This document shows, one piece after another, positions 38,537 to 51,800 of a DNA stretch of 64,000 bases. Source of the stretch: Beroe ovata (lineage: Eukaryota > Ctenophora > Nuda > Beroida > Beroidae); assembly GCA_946803715.1 (NCBI GenBank), contig CAMPET010000021.1:256110-320109 (forward strand). The letters are read 5' to 3'. Within the stretch, counting starts at the first letter, position 1, and each line of letters starts with the position of its first letter. The notes under the pieces were generated by a model. The model saw only the letters and a program-made list of their open reading frames with translations. It searched no databases and was not told the origin of the DNA. The translations under genes and the position numbers were made by a program.

Positions 38537-39388
38537 ATGGACCTGAAAATTGTTGGTGCTGGAAGACTTGGTTGTCGTGTTGGGTATCTTTGGAAAGAGA
38601 AATTCCCAGAGTCTAAAATATACCTAAAGACAAGAAGTGATAACAGTAATAGATCTGCAAAATGGGTATCTTCAGGATTCACACCTCTTTCTGAAGAGGA
38701 TGATTTGGATCATGTGAGAGCAGAATATGTTGTGTTCTGTGCTCCACCATCAAACAACCCATCATATGCTGATAATGTCAAAACTTCTGTCTCAAGAGAT
38801 TGGAAAGCTAAAAGTGGGATGTTTGTTTTCACAGGGTCAGGAAGTGTATATGCTGAAAATTGTGGGCAGACAATTGATGAGAATTCCCCAGTTAGGAATG
38901 ACACAGATAGGGCACTTACACTGCTCAAGTCAGAATCAGCTGTAATTGCAAATGGTGGATTGGTTCTCCGATTTGGTGGACTTTATGATAGTAGTTCACA
39001 GTTGATTAACTTTTGGTTAGGAATGGAAGAAGCTAAGACAGTCAATTCTTGTGCTAATGGTCTAATAAATCTGATACATTATGATGATGCAGCAAGATGT
39101 ATAGTCAGTGCCCTATTGAACATATCAAACAATGACCCTAGGTTATTTTTGGTAAGTGATGGAGTGCCAATGTCTAGACAGCAGATTTGTAAAGCTGCTT
39201 TGAGTTGCCCCAAATATCAGAATAGGAAATTGCCCCTTTTTCAAGGTGATGTTTCCCTTGTTGATGGTAAGAAATATCATACAGGGTTAATAAGGGATAC
39301 ATTGAAATGGGAACCAAATTTCAAGTCTTTTGATGAATTTATGGCACTATCCTATGACAAAGAGCTTGATGTTGGTCATATAATCTAA
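38537..39388 (+). CDS. Atypical extended SDR, YeeZ-like NAD(P)-binding protein
   Basis: Intronless, 283 residues. The start has a Rossmann glycine loop of atypical form (KIVGAGRLGCRVGYLW, G-x-G-x-x-G), followed by VFCAPPSNN, the segment FTGSGSVYAE (equivalent of the Ser/Tyr region), LVLRFGGLYDSSS and LINLIHYDDAARCIVSAL, all typical of the NAD-dependent epimerase-like fold. The classical YxxxK pair is not present, as in the atypical SDR_a5/YeeZ group. Function in this group is poorly known. Polyadenylation signal AATAAA at 39505-39510. Absence of introns and bacterial relatives make ancient transfer possible but not shown; base composition resembles its neighbours. Confidence 0.8.
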   Translation: MDLKIVGAGRLGCRVGYLWKEKFPESKIYLKTRSDNSNRSAKWVSSGFTPLSEEDDLDHVRAEYVVFCAPPSNNPSYADNVKTSVSRDWKAKSGMFVFTGSGSVYAENCGQTIDENSPVRNDTDRALTLLKSESAVIANGGLVLRFGGLYDSSSQLINFWLGMEEAKTVNSCANGLINLIHYDDAARCIVSALLNISNNDPRLFLVSDGVPMSRQQICKAALSCPKYQNRKLPLFQGDVSLVDGKKYHTGLIRDTLKWEPNFKSFDEFMALSYDKELDVGHII

Positions 39389-39839
39389 CTGACAAGTTAA
39401 TATTTGATCCATGTCATCATACACAAGGGTGAAAATTGATTATTGTTCCTATTTTACATTATTGGTTGAAATTGCAAAGGCTGGTTATATTCAGCTCAGG
39501 ATTGAATAAAATTTTTGCTCATTCATCCCATCTATAAGACCCATCAACAGACTGACCATGAGTTACATACTTTCTTTACTTTATGTGGTTATCAATTCAC
39601 CAGTTGCCAGTTAAATCTTGTGTAATCTGTGCACCTTTTACAGTTTTACAGGTAATGATTTTTGAATTTCAGGACCGGAGAAATGCAATGCTGTCTTATG
39701 ACTTGAAAAACTATCAATATTTGAAACATCTTTCCTGAAGTGCATTTTTTTAATATTTTGCTCTCAGTAACTGATCCCTTACTCCAGGGGAACATGTCAC
39801 AGTCATTCATCTTACAGTAAGGAATGTACAGAACAGAAA

Positions 39840-42800
39840 ATGACTGATACAGATGGCTCAAATTCTTTATTTGGTGGGGTATCTGATGTAAGAGCAAAAG
39901 CCCACAACATACATGATACCCCTCGTTTCTATGATGATGACGAAAATGGGATTGAAAATAGGATTACTGCTGATGATATGGATGAAGCTCGGCAAGAGAA
40001 CATGGCATACGAGTACCTATGTCATTTAGAGGAAGCTAAAAATTGGATAGAAACATGTATTGAAGAAGATGTTGGTGCCACCATGGACATTGAAGAATCA
40101 CTAAGGAATGGTGTCATTTTAGCCAAACTTGGACATTACTTTGCCCCAGATGTTGTGCCACTGAAGCGCATCTATGACAGTAATCTTGAACGTTTCAATG
40201 AAAGGGGTCTTCATTTCAAGCATACTGACAATATTAACTTCTGGATGAGAGCTATGTCAAGCATTGAGCTCCCACAAATATTCTTTCCAACAACTCCAGA
40301 TCTGTATGACAAGAAAAACATGCCAAAAGTTATTTATTGTATACATGCTTTGAGTATATGGCTTAATAAGTTGGGTAAAGCACCTAATATCGAGAATTTG
40401 CTTGGAATAGCAGAGTTCACTGAAGAAGAAATCAGTGAAATGACTCGTGCACTGCAGGATTATGGTATCTCTATACCAGCATTCAACAAAATTGGTGGTA
40501 TACTAGAAAAAGAAATAGGGGTTGATGAGGCAGCAAAACATGCTGCAGTTATTGCAATCAACGAAATTCTCCAGAAAGAAGACCCAGATGCCACCCTTGA
40601 GAAGCTTCAGAACAAGAAGGCATATTTTAACTATATTGAAGTACCAAATAAAGTGAGGTATCATGAGATTCTTTTCTTAGCAAAGCTTGATAAAACAGAG
40701 ACAGCATTAGAAGAAGGCAAGACATCAGAACAGAGTGACATATACGAATTCTATCTAACTCACACAGAAATTCAAGATGTGATTGACGATATCAATGATA
40801 TAGTCAGGAAAGAAACGGCGGAGGCAAAATTCAGGTCAGCCCTTGTTGACATCAACAAGTTCTGCGTAAGTGATTCCTCAGCCAAACTATTGGAAAGTCT
40901 GTTGGTGACCGCATCTCGTGTGAAAAACGTGAACGACTCTAACTCTGATTTGTATTTGGAGTTTTTAAAAGTTGCTAAAGATTCAAGGGAAGGAAATCTT
41001 ACTCTTGATGAGGTTCAGGAGGTTGTTGAACTTGCAAACGAAGAAATGCGTAAGAGGAGAAATCTGGAGGGAGCCCTTGATGCAATACATGCGAATATTC
41101 TATCTTCAAACATAGATGGAACATTCGAAGCTCTTCACCATGCAGCATTCAAACTGCCTCCTCTACAAAAGAGTGCAGCACCTAAATACCAAGTAAATAC
41201 CAAGTAAATTGATGTTATGAGATATCAATTGATTTTTTGATCAATTTTCATTTTGTCTAATGATTCCGATTAATATAATCTGCCATTCAATTAGGCGACC
41301 CTATTTCTCGAACATGCAAAGTTAGTGGACAAGGCTTTAAAGGATGGCATCGAGGATCCAGCTGCTCGATTGACCCACTCTCAGATTCATGACTGTATCA
41401 AGTCAGTAAACAACCAAGTGAGTCCTATCAATGAAAAATATAACGTATCGTTAGTTATGACATAATCCAAACTTGGAGACATTGGAGTCATTCCGTACAC
41501 CTTTGATTTCAGTTGAGGGATGTACGAAAGTTTGCTGAAGCTATTGCGAATATAAACGGTTGTATAGGACAAAATGATCCCCAAGAAACACTAGCTGCCC
41601 TCCATGTTCAAGCAGCAAGTATCAATGAGGTTGGTTGACGATTGTCCATTCAGTCTACGTCATCGCAAGAGCCTCATCATTGAGTTCTTCAAGTGCCCCT
41701 ATAATTATGACCACAGGTTTTAGAGCGTTGTGCTGAGGACTACCACGTGTGGATCCAGGAGGGGTTGTCAGTAAAGAAGCAGGAAGCTGAGAACGCAGAC
41801 GGAGATAGTGCTTGGGTTGAGATGAAAAGTCCGGATAACCAGATCTTCTACTACAAACCAGAGACCAAAGATCTTGTGTGGGTACGTGACACGATATCGG
41901 ATACGATTTGTACCCAAATCCAAGATCCATTCAACCATGGTATTGTACAAAATATCTACGCGGTCATTTGATTATCGACTTAAATGTCATTGCATGACAT
42001 TGCTTGTTATTTCACAAAATTTGATTGTATAGTAGGCATCTAAAAGTGATAATAGAGTGAGCTAGGGATATAGCACTCTTTCTTCTGAAATGAGTCGCTT
42101 GTGCAAGCGTGGTGTGTTAATTTGATTAATACACTCTTTGTGCTATGATAGGTACTGTGAGCACCATGATTGACTCAACCAGCAACCTGTACATAATTTG
42201 GCAGCTAATATCACAACACATTGAGAACTGCGTGTACTAAAACAGCTTGGCCAAGATTTCAACGGAAGCTTCCCATACATTCCAATTCTCTCTCCCCACA
42301 CACTTTCCCAGGTGAAGCCGGAGGAGGCATCTGAAGTTTCGTACTACATGGCTCAGGATGAGATCCAGTGGATCGTGTCACGGATATCCGCAAAAACACT
42401 CCGCGACGAGTGGTTCGAGGGCAATGTGGACAAAGTAGTACGGCTACAGAGCATGGTCAGGATGAGCATAGCCAGGAAAAAGTGAGGGTTGCCCAATAGC
42501 GCGATTGTAACAGTAATACAGTATGCACATTGCACATTCATGTGGTATCATAGCGTTTATAGTGTGCTATTGACTACAGAAAGCAGTAAGCTCTCCAGAA
42601 GTTTCTAACCGATGTACTAGATACAATGCGTCAATGCAGAACTACATTGACTAATACCAAAGTAACACACTGCAGTTGTGTCGAACTATACTGATGGTAA
42701 GGCGTAACCATCTTCCTCTCTAGGTATAGAAGCAGACTGAAGTTCCTCAATGAGAATGAAGAAGCAGCTATCAGAATACAGGTAATAGAAGAATAGAGAA

Positions 42801-45800
42801 CTGTATAGCACACAATACGCATTGCACCTGAGTTGTTTGGCTAGAACATGCGTTTCTACTGCATTGCTCTGCCGATATGACGTATCATTCTGAGATGTAT
42901 GTTGTCCGTTCTACCCCAAAATGCTGTGAGAGAATTCGGCTGTTCCTGCGCAAACAATTCTTGTGTGTCAATCAGTGGGTTGTCAATTATTGGTGACTTA
43001 GCAACACCTGTACTAATCCATGTCATGGCACTGCACTTGCTGTATGATGTGTCGATTACAGTAGATGTCAGAAACATGTTGTAATTTGTCATACCGGTAA
43101 TTTATTGCACATACAGTATGTTTATCATAATGTATCATTAGAGACTCCCCTACTGAGACAGAACGTATCAGCTGCTCTGTGTGTGATTGTGTGTGTGTGT
43201 GTGTGTGTGTGTNATTGAGGGAGCAGCAAGCCAATCATTGGCAGCACAGATTCCTGTTTCTATTAATAGTAACATCGTATTACAGATTGAGACATGCTCA
43301 TTATGACATTACGTTCACCTTTGATGAAATGGGTGGTATGTGTCTGTGTCTGTGTGTCTGTGTGTCTGTGTGTCTGTGTTTGTCTGTGTGTGTGTCTGTG
43401 TGTCTACTGTCAAATAGATTATGTGGATCCATCTGCAAAGAATCCCATTTCATTTCAGGGCGTGATTCAGAAATTCTACCTTATGAAAAGTCTGATTTAG
43501 AGCATTTTACCAAAGTTATTTCAGAATATAAGCCAAATCTGTTCCACCCCAAGGCCCAAGTGTTCCAAGTTGCAGCTACGAAGTCCCCATACATGTATCA
43601 TTTTCTGCCATCTCCCCCCTTCCCCTATTATAGCAAACTCTCTCAGCGTCTACATATTATATAATCACAGCCCATTGAGCGCGGTACCCATTGTTACCAC
43701 TATAATATCATATACCAGGGTGTTGAATAATTATACAATGCAGCTATTGGTGCTTTGTTACCTTGATCGTACAAAGACTCATATAAAGAGCTGTCAGCTC
43801 ATATATTCCTGGATCATACCCAAGAAGAGAGAGAGGGAGGGAGAGGGGAAGAAGAATGGGAGAGGGAGGGTCTAAACCAAAATTGCATGTTTCCATAACT
43901 CCGCGTCTTGTCATTGTAAAACGAACAAAATGCCGTACTGAATTACACTATCAATGATACTACGGTACCTACTCTGATCCGAAATTTGAGCAAAATCTTT
44001 TTGATCGATTTTCCTTACAAATAACATCAATTCCTGGGTATTTTTGGACGCTGAATCGATTCCCGATAGAATTTTGACCCTATCTCGCTCCTCTGAGGAG
44101 CTGTTCGCTGTGTGACATCGAACCTCACAATTTGGGGAGAAATTAGACATTTTGACCGATTTCCCGATGAGATAGCTCGAAAATTGCATCGGAATTGAAT
44201 TCTACGTCAAAAAATAGGCCAGGAACACTATTTTCCAGGATGTTTTCGGAAGAAATGTTTTTTGGTTCCAGTGCGTCCCATTGATTTTCGCGTTTTTGTA
44301 GCGTTTGCTTCCCACGGGTTTGAAATCGTGATTTGGGCGTGGTCTCACGGCAAGTGTGAACTCCACATGATCCCAAAAAGGGTTGATATTTGTAGTTTGA
44401 GAGTAGGACAGATGATTTGGTGGAAAATAAGTNCCCAAGGGAGAGAAATCGTGATTTGGGCGTGGTCTCACGGCAAGTGTGAACTCCACATGATCGTAAC
44501 GAGGGTTGATATTTGTAGTTTGAGAGTAGGAGAGACGATTTGGTGGAAAATAAGTGTCGTCAGTGCCATTCAAGTCCACATTAGAGAGCTCCAAAAACGT
44601 AGAACAAAACTGTGGACATCATCGATTACACTTCTACCGATACTCTGATCGGAAATTTTATCAAATTTTTTTTGATCGATTTTTCTTACAAATACCATCA
44701 ATTCCTAGGTATTTTTGAACGCTGAATCGATTACCGGTGGAATTTTGACCGTATATTGCTTCCCTGAGGAGTTGTGAGTCATGTGAGATGTTATTTGACA
44801 TTTGTCATGTGTGCCATTTTACAGGTGATTCTTTCAACGAACATAGCAGAGACTGCATTAACGGTTGACGATGTGATGTTTGTCATTGACTCTGGTCGTA
44901 TAGAGGAACGTGTCTACGATCCCAAAGCAGGTTACCATGGCAACTATGATGATAACTTCTAACTTACCAGTTACCATGGCAACACGTTTAACCGAAACTA
45001 TCGTGAAAGCATTGTTAATTAGTTAGTTATGTGTTAACAGTCAATGTCAGCATAATGGAACTTATTCACATGATCCTCTTGATGATGAAACAAGTCTTTG
45101 ACCAATAATCGACCAAAATTTGCACTGCTCTTGTGACCACTGCTTTTGTGACCAATGTTAGCACATGACTTGTGGAGCCAGTTGGCAGTTTGTGACCAAT
45201 ACTATTACAGATCTGATCAAGTTTGTGACCAATATTATTACAGATCTGAACAAGTTTGTGACCAGATGGATATCGAAGAAGAGTGCTAATTACAGGAGGA
45301 GCCGGGCAGGAAGGGTAAACCCTGGGGTTTGCTACCACCTCTTCAGTAACGACAGGTATAACTGATCGATGTGAAGGGAAACGACCTTCAGAAGCGGACG
45401 TTCGTTCTTCGGAAAATGAGCTCTAAACATAAACTATGTCTGTAACTCTATTCATCAAATCGTCAATTTCAGGTTCAAAACGTTCCAGGATGAACCATCC
45501 CCTGAACTATTCCGGATATCCTTGTCGGAGATTGCGCTTAACACGAAGGTGCTGGCGCCCCACAACATGCCGATTGCCGAGTTTCTGAGCAAGAGTATAG
45601 AACCACCAAACATGCCCGCTCTTAAGAAGGTAATGTGTCCCCCTAGAGGGAAGAAGTCTTGAATCTTGTGCTACATTATTGTTGTACAATGTAGAGTCTG
45701 GTAATGATCGTAGTTGTGGCGCATTGAATCTCAATGAATCTCAATGAATTGAATGTCTTGAATGTGATAATGATCGTAGTACTAGTTGTGGCAAATCTCA

Positions 45801-48800
45801 CATTGAGTAGAAGTGGTTGCGGGGAATCAATCACATGTTCATGTCGACTTTTATATCTCGAGGAAGACACATGGGCAGAGAACTCATGATCTCCCAATGA
45901 AAGCTCTTTCTCTCTCACACTTATAATAACACCGGGAACCTCTTACAGCTAGATGTACCAAGAACGCTTCTCTTGATATAATAGTACATTGCAGGTGACG
46001 ATGCAACAATGAGGCAAATCACACTCTCACTTAACACCCCAGACAAAAACATGTACACGTCTTATTCAGGATGAGCGAAATCACACGTCTTTCAGCAATC
46101 TCAACACTTATCAAATCAGGCGGTAGCCTAGTTAGGCTTGTTTCAGGCGATAGCCTAGTTAGGCTTATTTCAGGCGATAGCCTAGTTAGGGGTATTTCAG
46201 GCGATAGCCTAGTTAGGCTTGTTTCAGTCAAATCAGGCAATAGCCTAGTTAGGGGTATTTCAGGCGATAGCAGATTTGACGAAACAGGAAGCTCTAACCC
46301 CGTGGGAGGAGCTGACAACTGTTGGGAAGCACCTCGCTGAGCTCCCTATAGACCCACACCTNCGATGGAATTTTGACCCTATCTCGCTTCTCTGAGGAGT
46401 TGTTCGCCGTGTGACTTCGAACCTCACAAATTAGAGGAAATTAGACATTTTCACCAATTTACCGTTGAGATAGCTCGAAAATTGCCTCGGAATTGAATTC
46501 TACGTCAAAAAGTAGGCTAGGAACACTATTTTTCAGTATGTTTTCTGAAGAAATGATTTTTGGTTCCAGTGCGTCCCATTTATTTTCGCGTTTTTGTAGC
46601 GTTTGCTTCTCACGGGTTTGAAATCGTGATTTGGGCGTGGTCTCACGGCAAGTGTGAACTCCACATGATCCCAAAAAGGGTTGATATTTGTAGTTTGAGA
46701 GTAGGACAGATGATTTGGTGGAAAATAAGTGCCGTCAGTGACATTCAAGTCCCCATTAGAGACCTCCAAAAACAAAGTAGAAAAGTGTGAACATCATCGA
46801 TTAAATTTTACCGATACTCTGATTCGAAATTCGAGCAAAATCTTTTTGATCGATTTTCCTTACAAATAACATCAATTCCTAGGTATATTTGGACGCTAAA
46901 TCGATTCCCGATGGAATTTTGACCCTATCTCGCTTCTCTGAGGAGCTGTTCGCTGTGTGACTTCGAACCTCACAATTTGGGGAGAAATGAGATATTTTCA
47001 CCAATTTCCCGATGAGATAGCTCGAAAATTGCCTCGGAATTGAATTCTACGTCAAAAAATAGGCTAGGAACACTATTTTCCAGTATGTTTTCTGAAGAAA
47101 TGATTTTTGGTTCCAGTACGGGTTTGAAATCGTGATTTGGGCGTGGTCTCACGGCAAGTGTGAACTCCACATGATCCCAAAAAGGGTTGATATTTGTAGT
47201 TTGAGAGTAGGACAGATGATTTGGTGGAAAATAAGTGCCGTCAGTGCCATTCAAGTCCCCATTAGAGACCTCCAAAAACAAAGTAGAAAAGTGTGAACAT
47301 CATCGATTACATTTTACCGATACCTACTCTGATCCGAAATTTGAGCAAAATCTTTTTGATCGATTTTCCTTACAAATAACATCAATTCCTAGGTATTTTT
47401 GGACGCTGAATCGATTCCCGATGGAATTTTGACCCTATCTCGCTTCTCTGAGGAGCTGTTCGCTGTGTGACTTCGAACCTCACAATTTGGGGAGAAATGA
47501 GATATTTTCACCGATTTCCCGATGAGATAGCTCGAAAATTGCATCGGAATTGAATTCTACGTCAAAAAATAGGCTAGGAACACTATTTTCCAGTATGTTT
47601 TCTGAAGAAATGTTTTTTGGTTCCAGTGCGTCCCATTGATTTTCGCGTTTTTGTAGCGTTTGCTTCCCACGGGTTTGAAATCGTGATTTGGGCGTGGTCT
47701 CACGGCAAGTTTGAACTCCACATGATCCCAAAAAGGGTTGATATTTGTAGTTTGAGAGTAGGACAGATGATTTGGTGGAAAATAAGTGCCGTCAGTGCCA
47801 TTCAAGTCCCCATTAGAGACCTCCAAAAACAAAGTATAAAAGTGTGGACATCATCGATTACATTTTACCGATACTCTGATCCGAAATTTGAGCAAAATCT
47901 TTTTGATCGAGTTTCCTTACAAATAACATCAATTCCTAGGTATTATTGGACGCTGAATCTATTCCCGATGGAATTTTGACCCTATCTCGCTTTTCTGGGG
48001 AGCTGTTCGCTGTGTGACTTCGAACCTCACAATTTGGGGAGAGATTAGACATTTTGACCGATTTCCCGATGAGATAGCTCGAAAATTGCATCGGAATTGA
48101 ATTCTACGTCAAAAAATAGGCTAGGAACTCTTTTTTCCAGGATGTTTTCGGATAAAATGTTTTTTGGTTCCAGTGCGTCCCATTGATTTTCGCGTTTTTG
48201 TAGCGTTTGCTTCCCACGGGTTTGAAATCGTGATTTGGGCGTGGTCTCACGGCAAGTGTGAACTCCACATAGTCCCAAAAAGGGTTGATATTTGTAGTTT
48301 GAGAGTAGGACAGATGATTTGGTGGAAAATAAGTGCCGTCAGTGCCATTCAAGTCCCCATTAGAGACCTCCAAAAACAAAGTATAAAAGTGTGGACATCA
48401 TCGATTACATTTTACCGATACTCTGATCCGAAATTTGAGCAAAATCTTTTTGATCGAGTTTCCTTACAAATAACATCAATTCCTAGGNNNNNNNNNNNNN
48501 NNNNNNNNNNNNNNNNNNNNNNNNNNNNNNNNNNNNNNNNNNNNNNNNNNNNNNNNNNNNNNNNNNNNNNNNNNNNNNNNNNNNNNNNNNNNNNNNNNNN
48601 NNNNNNNNNNNNNNNNNNNNNNNNNNNNNNNNNNNNNNNNNNNNNNNNNNNNNNNNNNNNNNNNNNNNNNNNNNNNNNNNNNNNNNNNNNNNNNNNNNNN
48701 NNNNNNNNNNNNNNNNNNNNNNNNNNNNNNNNNNNNNNNNNNNNNNNNNNNNNNNNNNNNNNNNNNNNNNNNNNNNNNNNNNNNNNNNNNNNNNNNNNNN

Positions 48801-51800
48801 NNNNNNNNNNNNNNNNNNNNNNNNNNNNNNNNNNNNNNNNNNNNNNNNNNNNNNNNNNNNNNNNNNNNNNNNNNNNNNNNNNNNNNNNNNNNNNNNNNNN
48901 NNNNNNNNNNNNNNNNNNNNNNNNNNNNNNNNNNNNNNNNNNNNNNNNNNNNNNNNNNNNNNNNNNNNNNNNNNNNNNNNNNNNNNNNNNNNNNNNNNNN
49001 NNNNNNNNNNNNNNNNNNNNNNNNNNNNNNNNNNNNNNNNNNNNNNNNNNNNNNNNNNNNNNNNNNNNNNNNNNNNNNNNNNNNNNNNNNNNNNNNNNNN
49101 NNNNNNNNNNNNNNNNNNNNNNNNNNNNNNNNNNNNNNNNNNNNNNNNNNNNNNNNNNNNNNNNNNNNNNNNNNNNNNNNNNNNNNNNNNNNNNNNNNNN
49201 NNNNNNNNNNNNNNNNNNNNNNNNNNNNNNNNNNNNNNNNNNNNNNNNNNNNNNNNNNNNNNNNNNNNNNNNNNNNNNNNNNNNNNNNNNNNNNNNNNNN
49301 NNNNNNNNNNNNNNNNNNNNNNNNNNNNNNNNNNNNNNNNNNNNNNNNNNNNNNNNNNNNNNNNNNNNNNNNNNNNNNNNNNNNNNNNNNNNNNNNNNNN
49401 NNNNNNNNNNNNNNNNNNNNNNNNNNNNNNNNNNNNNNNNNNNNNNNNNNNNNNNNNNNNNNNNGTCGATCCGTTTGGGAGCTATCCTCAAATGCTCACT
49501 CAAACTGACATGTTTTGGGTCGATAAGGGGTTGTGGCGGCCACTAACTCGGGAACCGTTCATCGGATTGGAGTGAAATTTTGGTCGTCCGAGTTTCTAAT
49601 GGTCCTTTACCGGTGGTAGAAGTTTCAAATCAATCAGTCTATCCGTTTGGGAGCTATCCTCAAATGCTCACTCAAACTGACATGTTTTGGGTCGATAATG
49701 GGTCATGGCGGCCACTATCTCAGGAATTGATCATAGGATTGACGTGAAATCTTGGTTGTCCAAGACCCCAGTATGCTTTCTGAAGAAATGTTTTTTGGTT
49801 CCAGTGCGTCACATTGATTTTCGCGTTTTTGTAGCGTTTGCTTCCCACAGGTTTGAAATCGTGATTTGGGCGTGGTCTCACGGCAAGTGTAAACTCCACA
49901 TGATCCCAAAAAGGGTTGATATTTGTAGTTTGAGAGTAGGACAGATGATTTGGTGGAAAATATGTGCCGTCAGTGCCATTCAAGTCCCCATTAGAGACCT
50001 CCAAAAACAAAGTACAAAAGGTTGAACATCATCGATTACATTTTACCGATACTCTGACCCGAAATTTGAGCAAAATCTTTTTGATCGATTTTCCTTACAA
50101 ATAACATCAATTCCTAGGTATTTTTGGACGCCGAATCGATTTCCGATGGAATTTTGACCCTATCTCGCTTCTCTGAGGAGCTGTTCGCTGTGTGACTTCG
50201 AACCTCACAATTTGGGGAGAAATGAGATATTTTCACCGATCTCCCGATGAGATAGCTCGAAAGTTGCCTCGGAATTGAATTCTACGTCAAAAAATAGGCC
50301 AAGAACACTATTTTCCAGTATGTTTTCTGAAGAAATATTTTTGGTTCCAGTGCGTCCCATTGATTTTCGCGTTTTTGTAGCGTTTGCTTCCCACGGGTTT
50401 GAAATCGTGATTTGGGCGTGGTCTCACGGCAAGTGTGAACTCCACATGATCCCAAAAAGGGTTGATATTTGTAGTTTGAGAGTAGGACAGATGATTTGGT
50501 GGAAAATAAGTGCCGTCAGTGCCATTCAAGTCCCCATTAGAGACCTCCAAAAACAAAGTACAAAAGTGTGAACATCATCGATTACATTTTACCGATACTC
50601 TGATCCGAAATTTGAGCAAAATCTTTTTGATCGATTTTCCTTACAAATAACATCAATTCCTAGGTATTTTTGGACGCTGAATCGATTCCCGATGGAATTT
50701 TGACCCTATCTCGCTTCTCTGAGGAGCTGTTCGCTGTGTGACTTCGAACCTCACAATTTGGGGAGAAATGAGATATTTTCACCGATTTCCCGATGAGATA
50801 GCTCGAAAATTGCATCGGAATTGAATTCTACGTCAAAAAATAGGCTAGGAACACTATTTTCCAGTATGTTTTCTGAAGAAATGTTTTTTGGTTCCAGTGC
50901 GTCCCATTGATTTTCGCGTTTTTGTAGCGTTTGCTTCCCACGGGTTTGAAATCGTGATTTGGGCGTGGTCTCACGGCAAGTTTGAACTCCACATGATCCC
51001 AAAAAGGGTTGATATTTGTAGTTTGAGAGTAGGACAGATGATTTGGTGGAAAATAAGTGCCGTCAGTGCCATTCAAGTCCCCATTAGAGACCTCCAAAAA
51101 CAAAGTACAAAAGTGTGAACATCATCGATTACATTTTACCGATACTCTGATCCGAAATTTGAGCAAAATCTTTTTGATCGATTTTCCTTACAAATAACAT
51201 CAATTCCTAGGTATTTTTGGACGCTGAATCGATTCCCGATGGAATTTTGACCCTATCTCGCTTCTCTGAGGAGCTGTTCGCTGTGTGACTTCGAACCTCA
51301 CAATTTGGGGAGAAATGAGATATTTTCACCGATTTCCCGATGAGATAGCTCGAAAATTGCATCGGAATTGAATTCTACGTCAAAAAATAGGCTAGGAACA
51401 CTATTTTCCAGTATGTTTTCTGAAGAAATGTTTTTTGGTTCCAGTGCGTCCCATTGATTTTCGCGTTTTTGTAGCGTTTGCTTCCCACGGGTTTGAAATC
51501 GTGATTTGGGCGTGGTCTCACGGCAAGTTTGAACTCCACATGATCCCAAAAAGGGTTGATATTTGTAGTTTGAGAGTAGGACAGATGATTTGGTGGAAAA
51601 TAAGTGCCGTCAGTGCCATTCAAGTCCCCATTAGAGACCTCCAAAAACAAAGTACAAAAGTGTGAACATCATCGATTACATTTTACCGATACTCTGATCC
51701 GAAATTTGAGCAAAATCTTTTTGATCGATTTTCCTTACAAATAACATCAATTCCTAGGTATTTTTGGACGCTGAATCGATTCCCGATGGAATTTTGACCC

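Larger units (their letters stand above)
44825..46361 (+). pseudogene. Partial DEAH-box (DHX-type) helicase gene, motifs V-VI and HA2 start
   Basis: Exons with consistent phase: 44825-44930 (motif [15 protein letters not shown], then [17 protein letters not shown]), 45244-45355 ([17 protein letters not shown], motif VI, then [10 protein letters not shown]), 45473-45629 ([32 protein letters not shown], winged-helix/HA2 region) and from 46288 ([17 protein letters not shown]), cut by the single N at 46362. Motif VI departs from QRxGRxGR: Gln is Tyr and the first Gly is Ser. Helicase motifs I-IV are not in the window, and the HA2 segment between the last two exons is missing. It is either the middle of a real gene split by misassembly or a decayed fragment; the open frames argue it is not very old. 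Confidence 0.7.

Noticed and set aside
46071-46340. Open frames on both strands over the 27-bp minisatellite
   Set aside because: Unit length is a multiple of three, so frames stay open by repetition.
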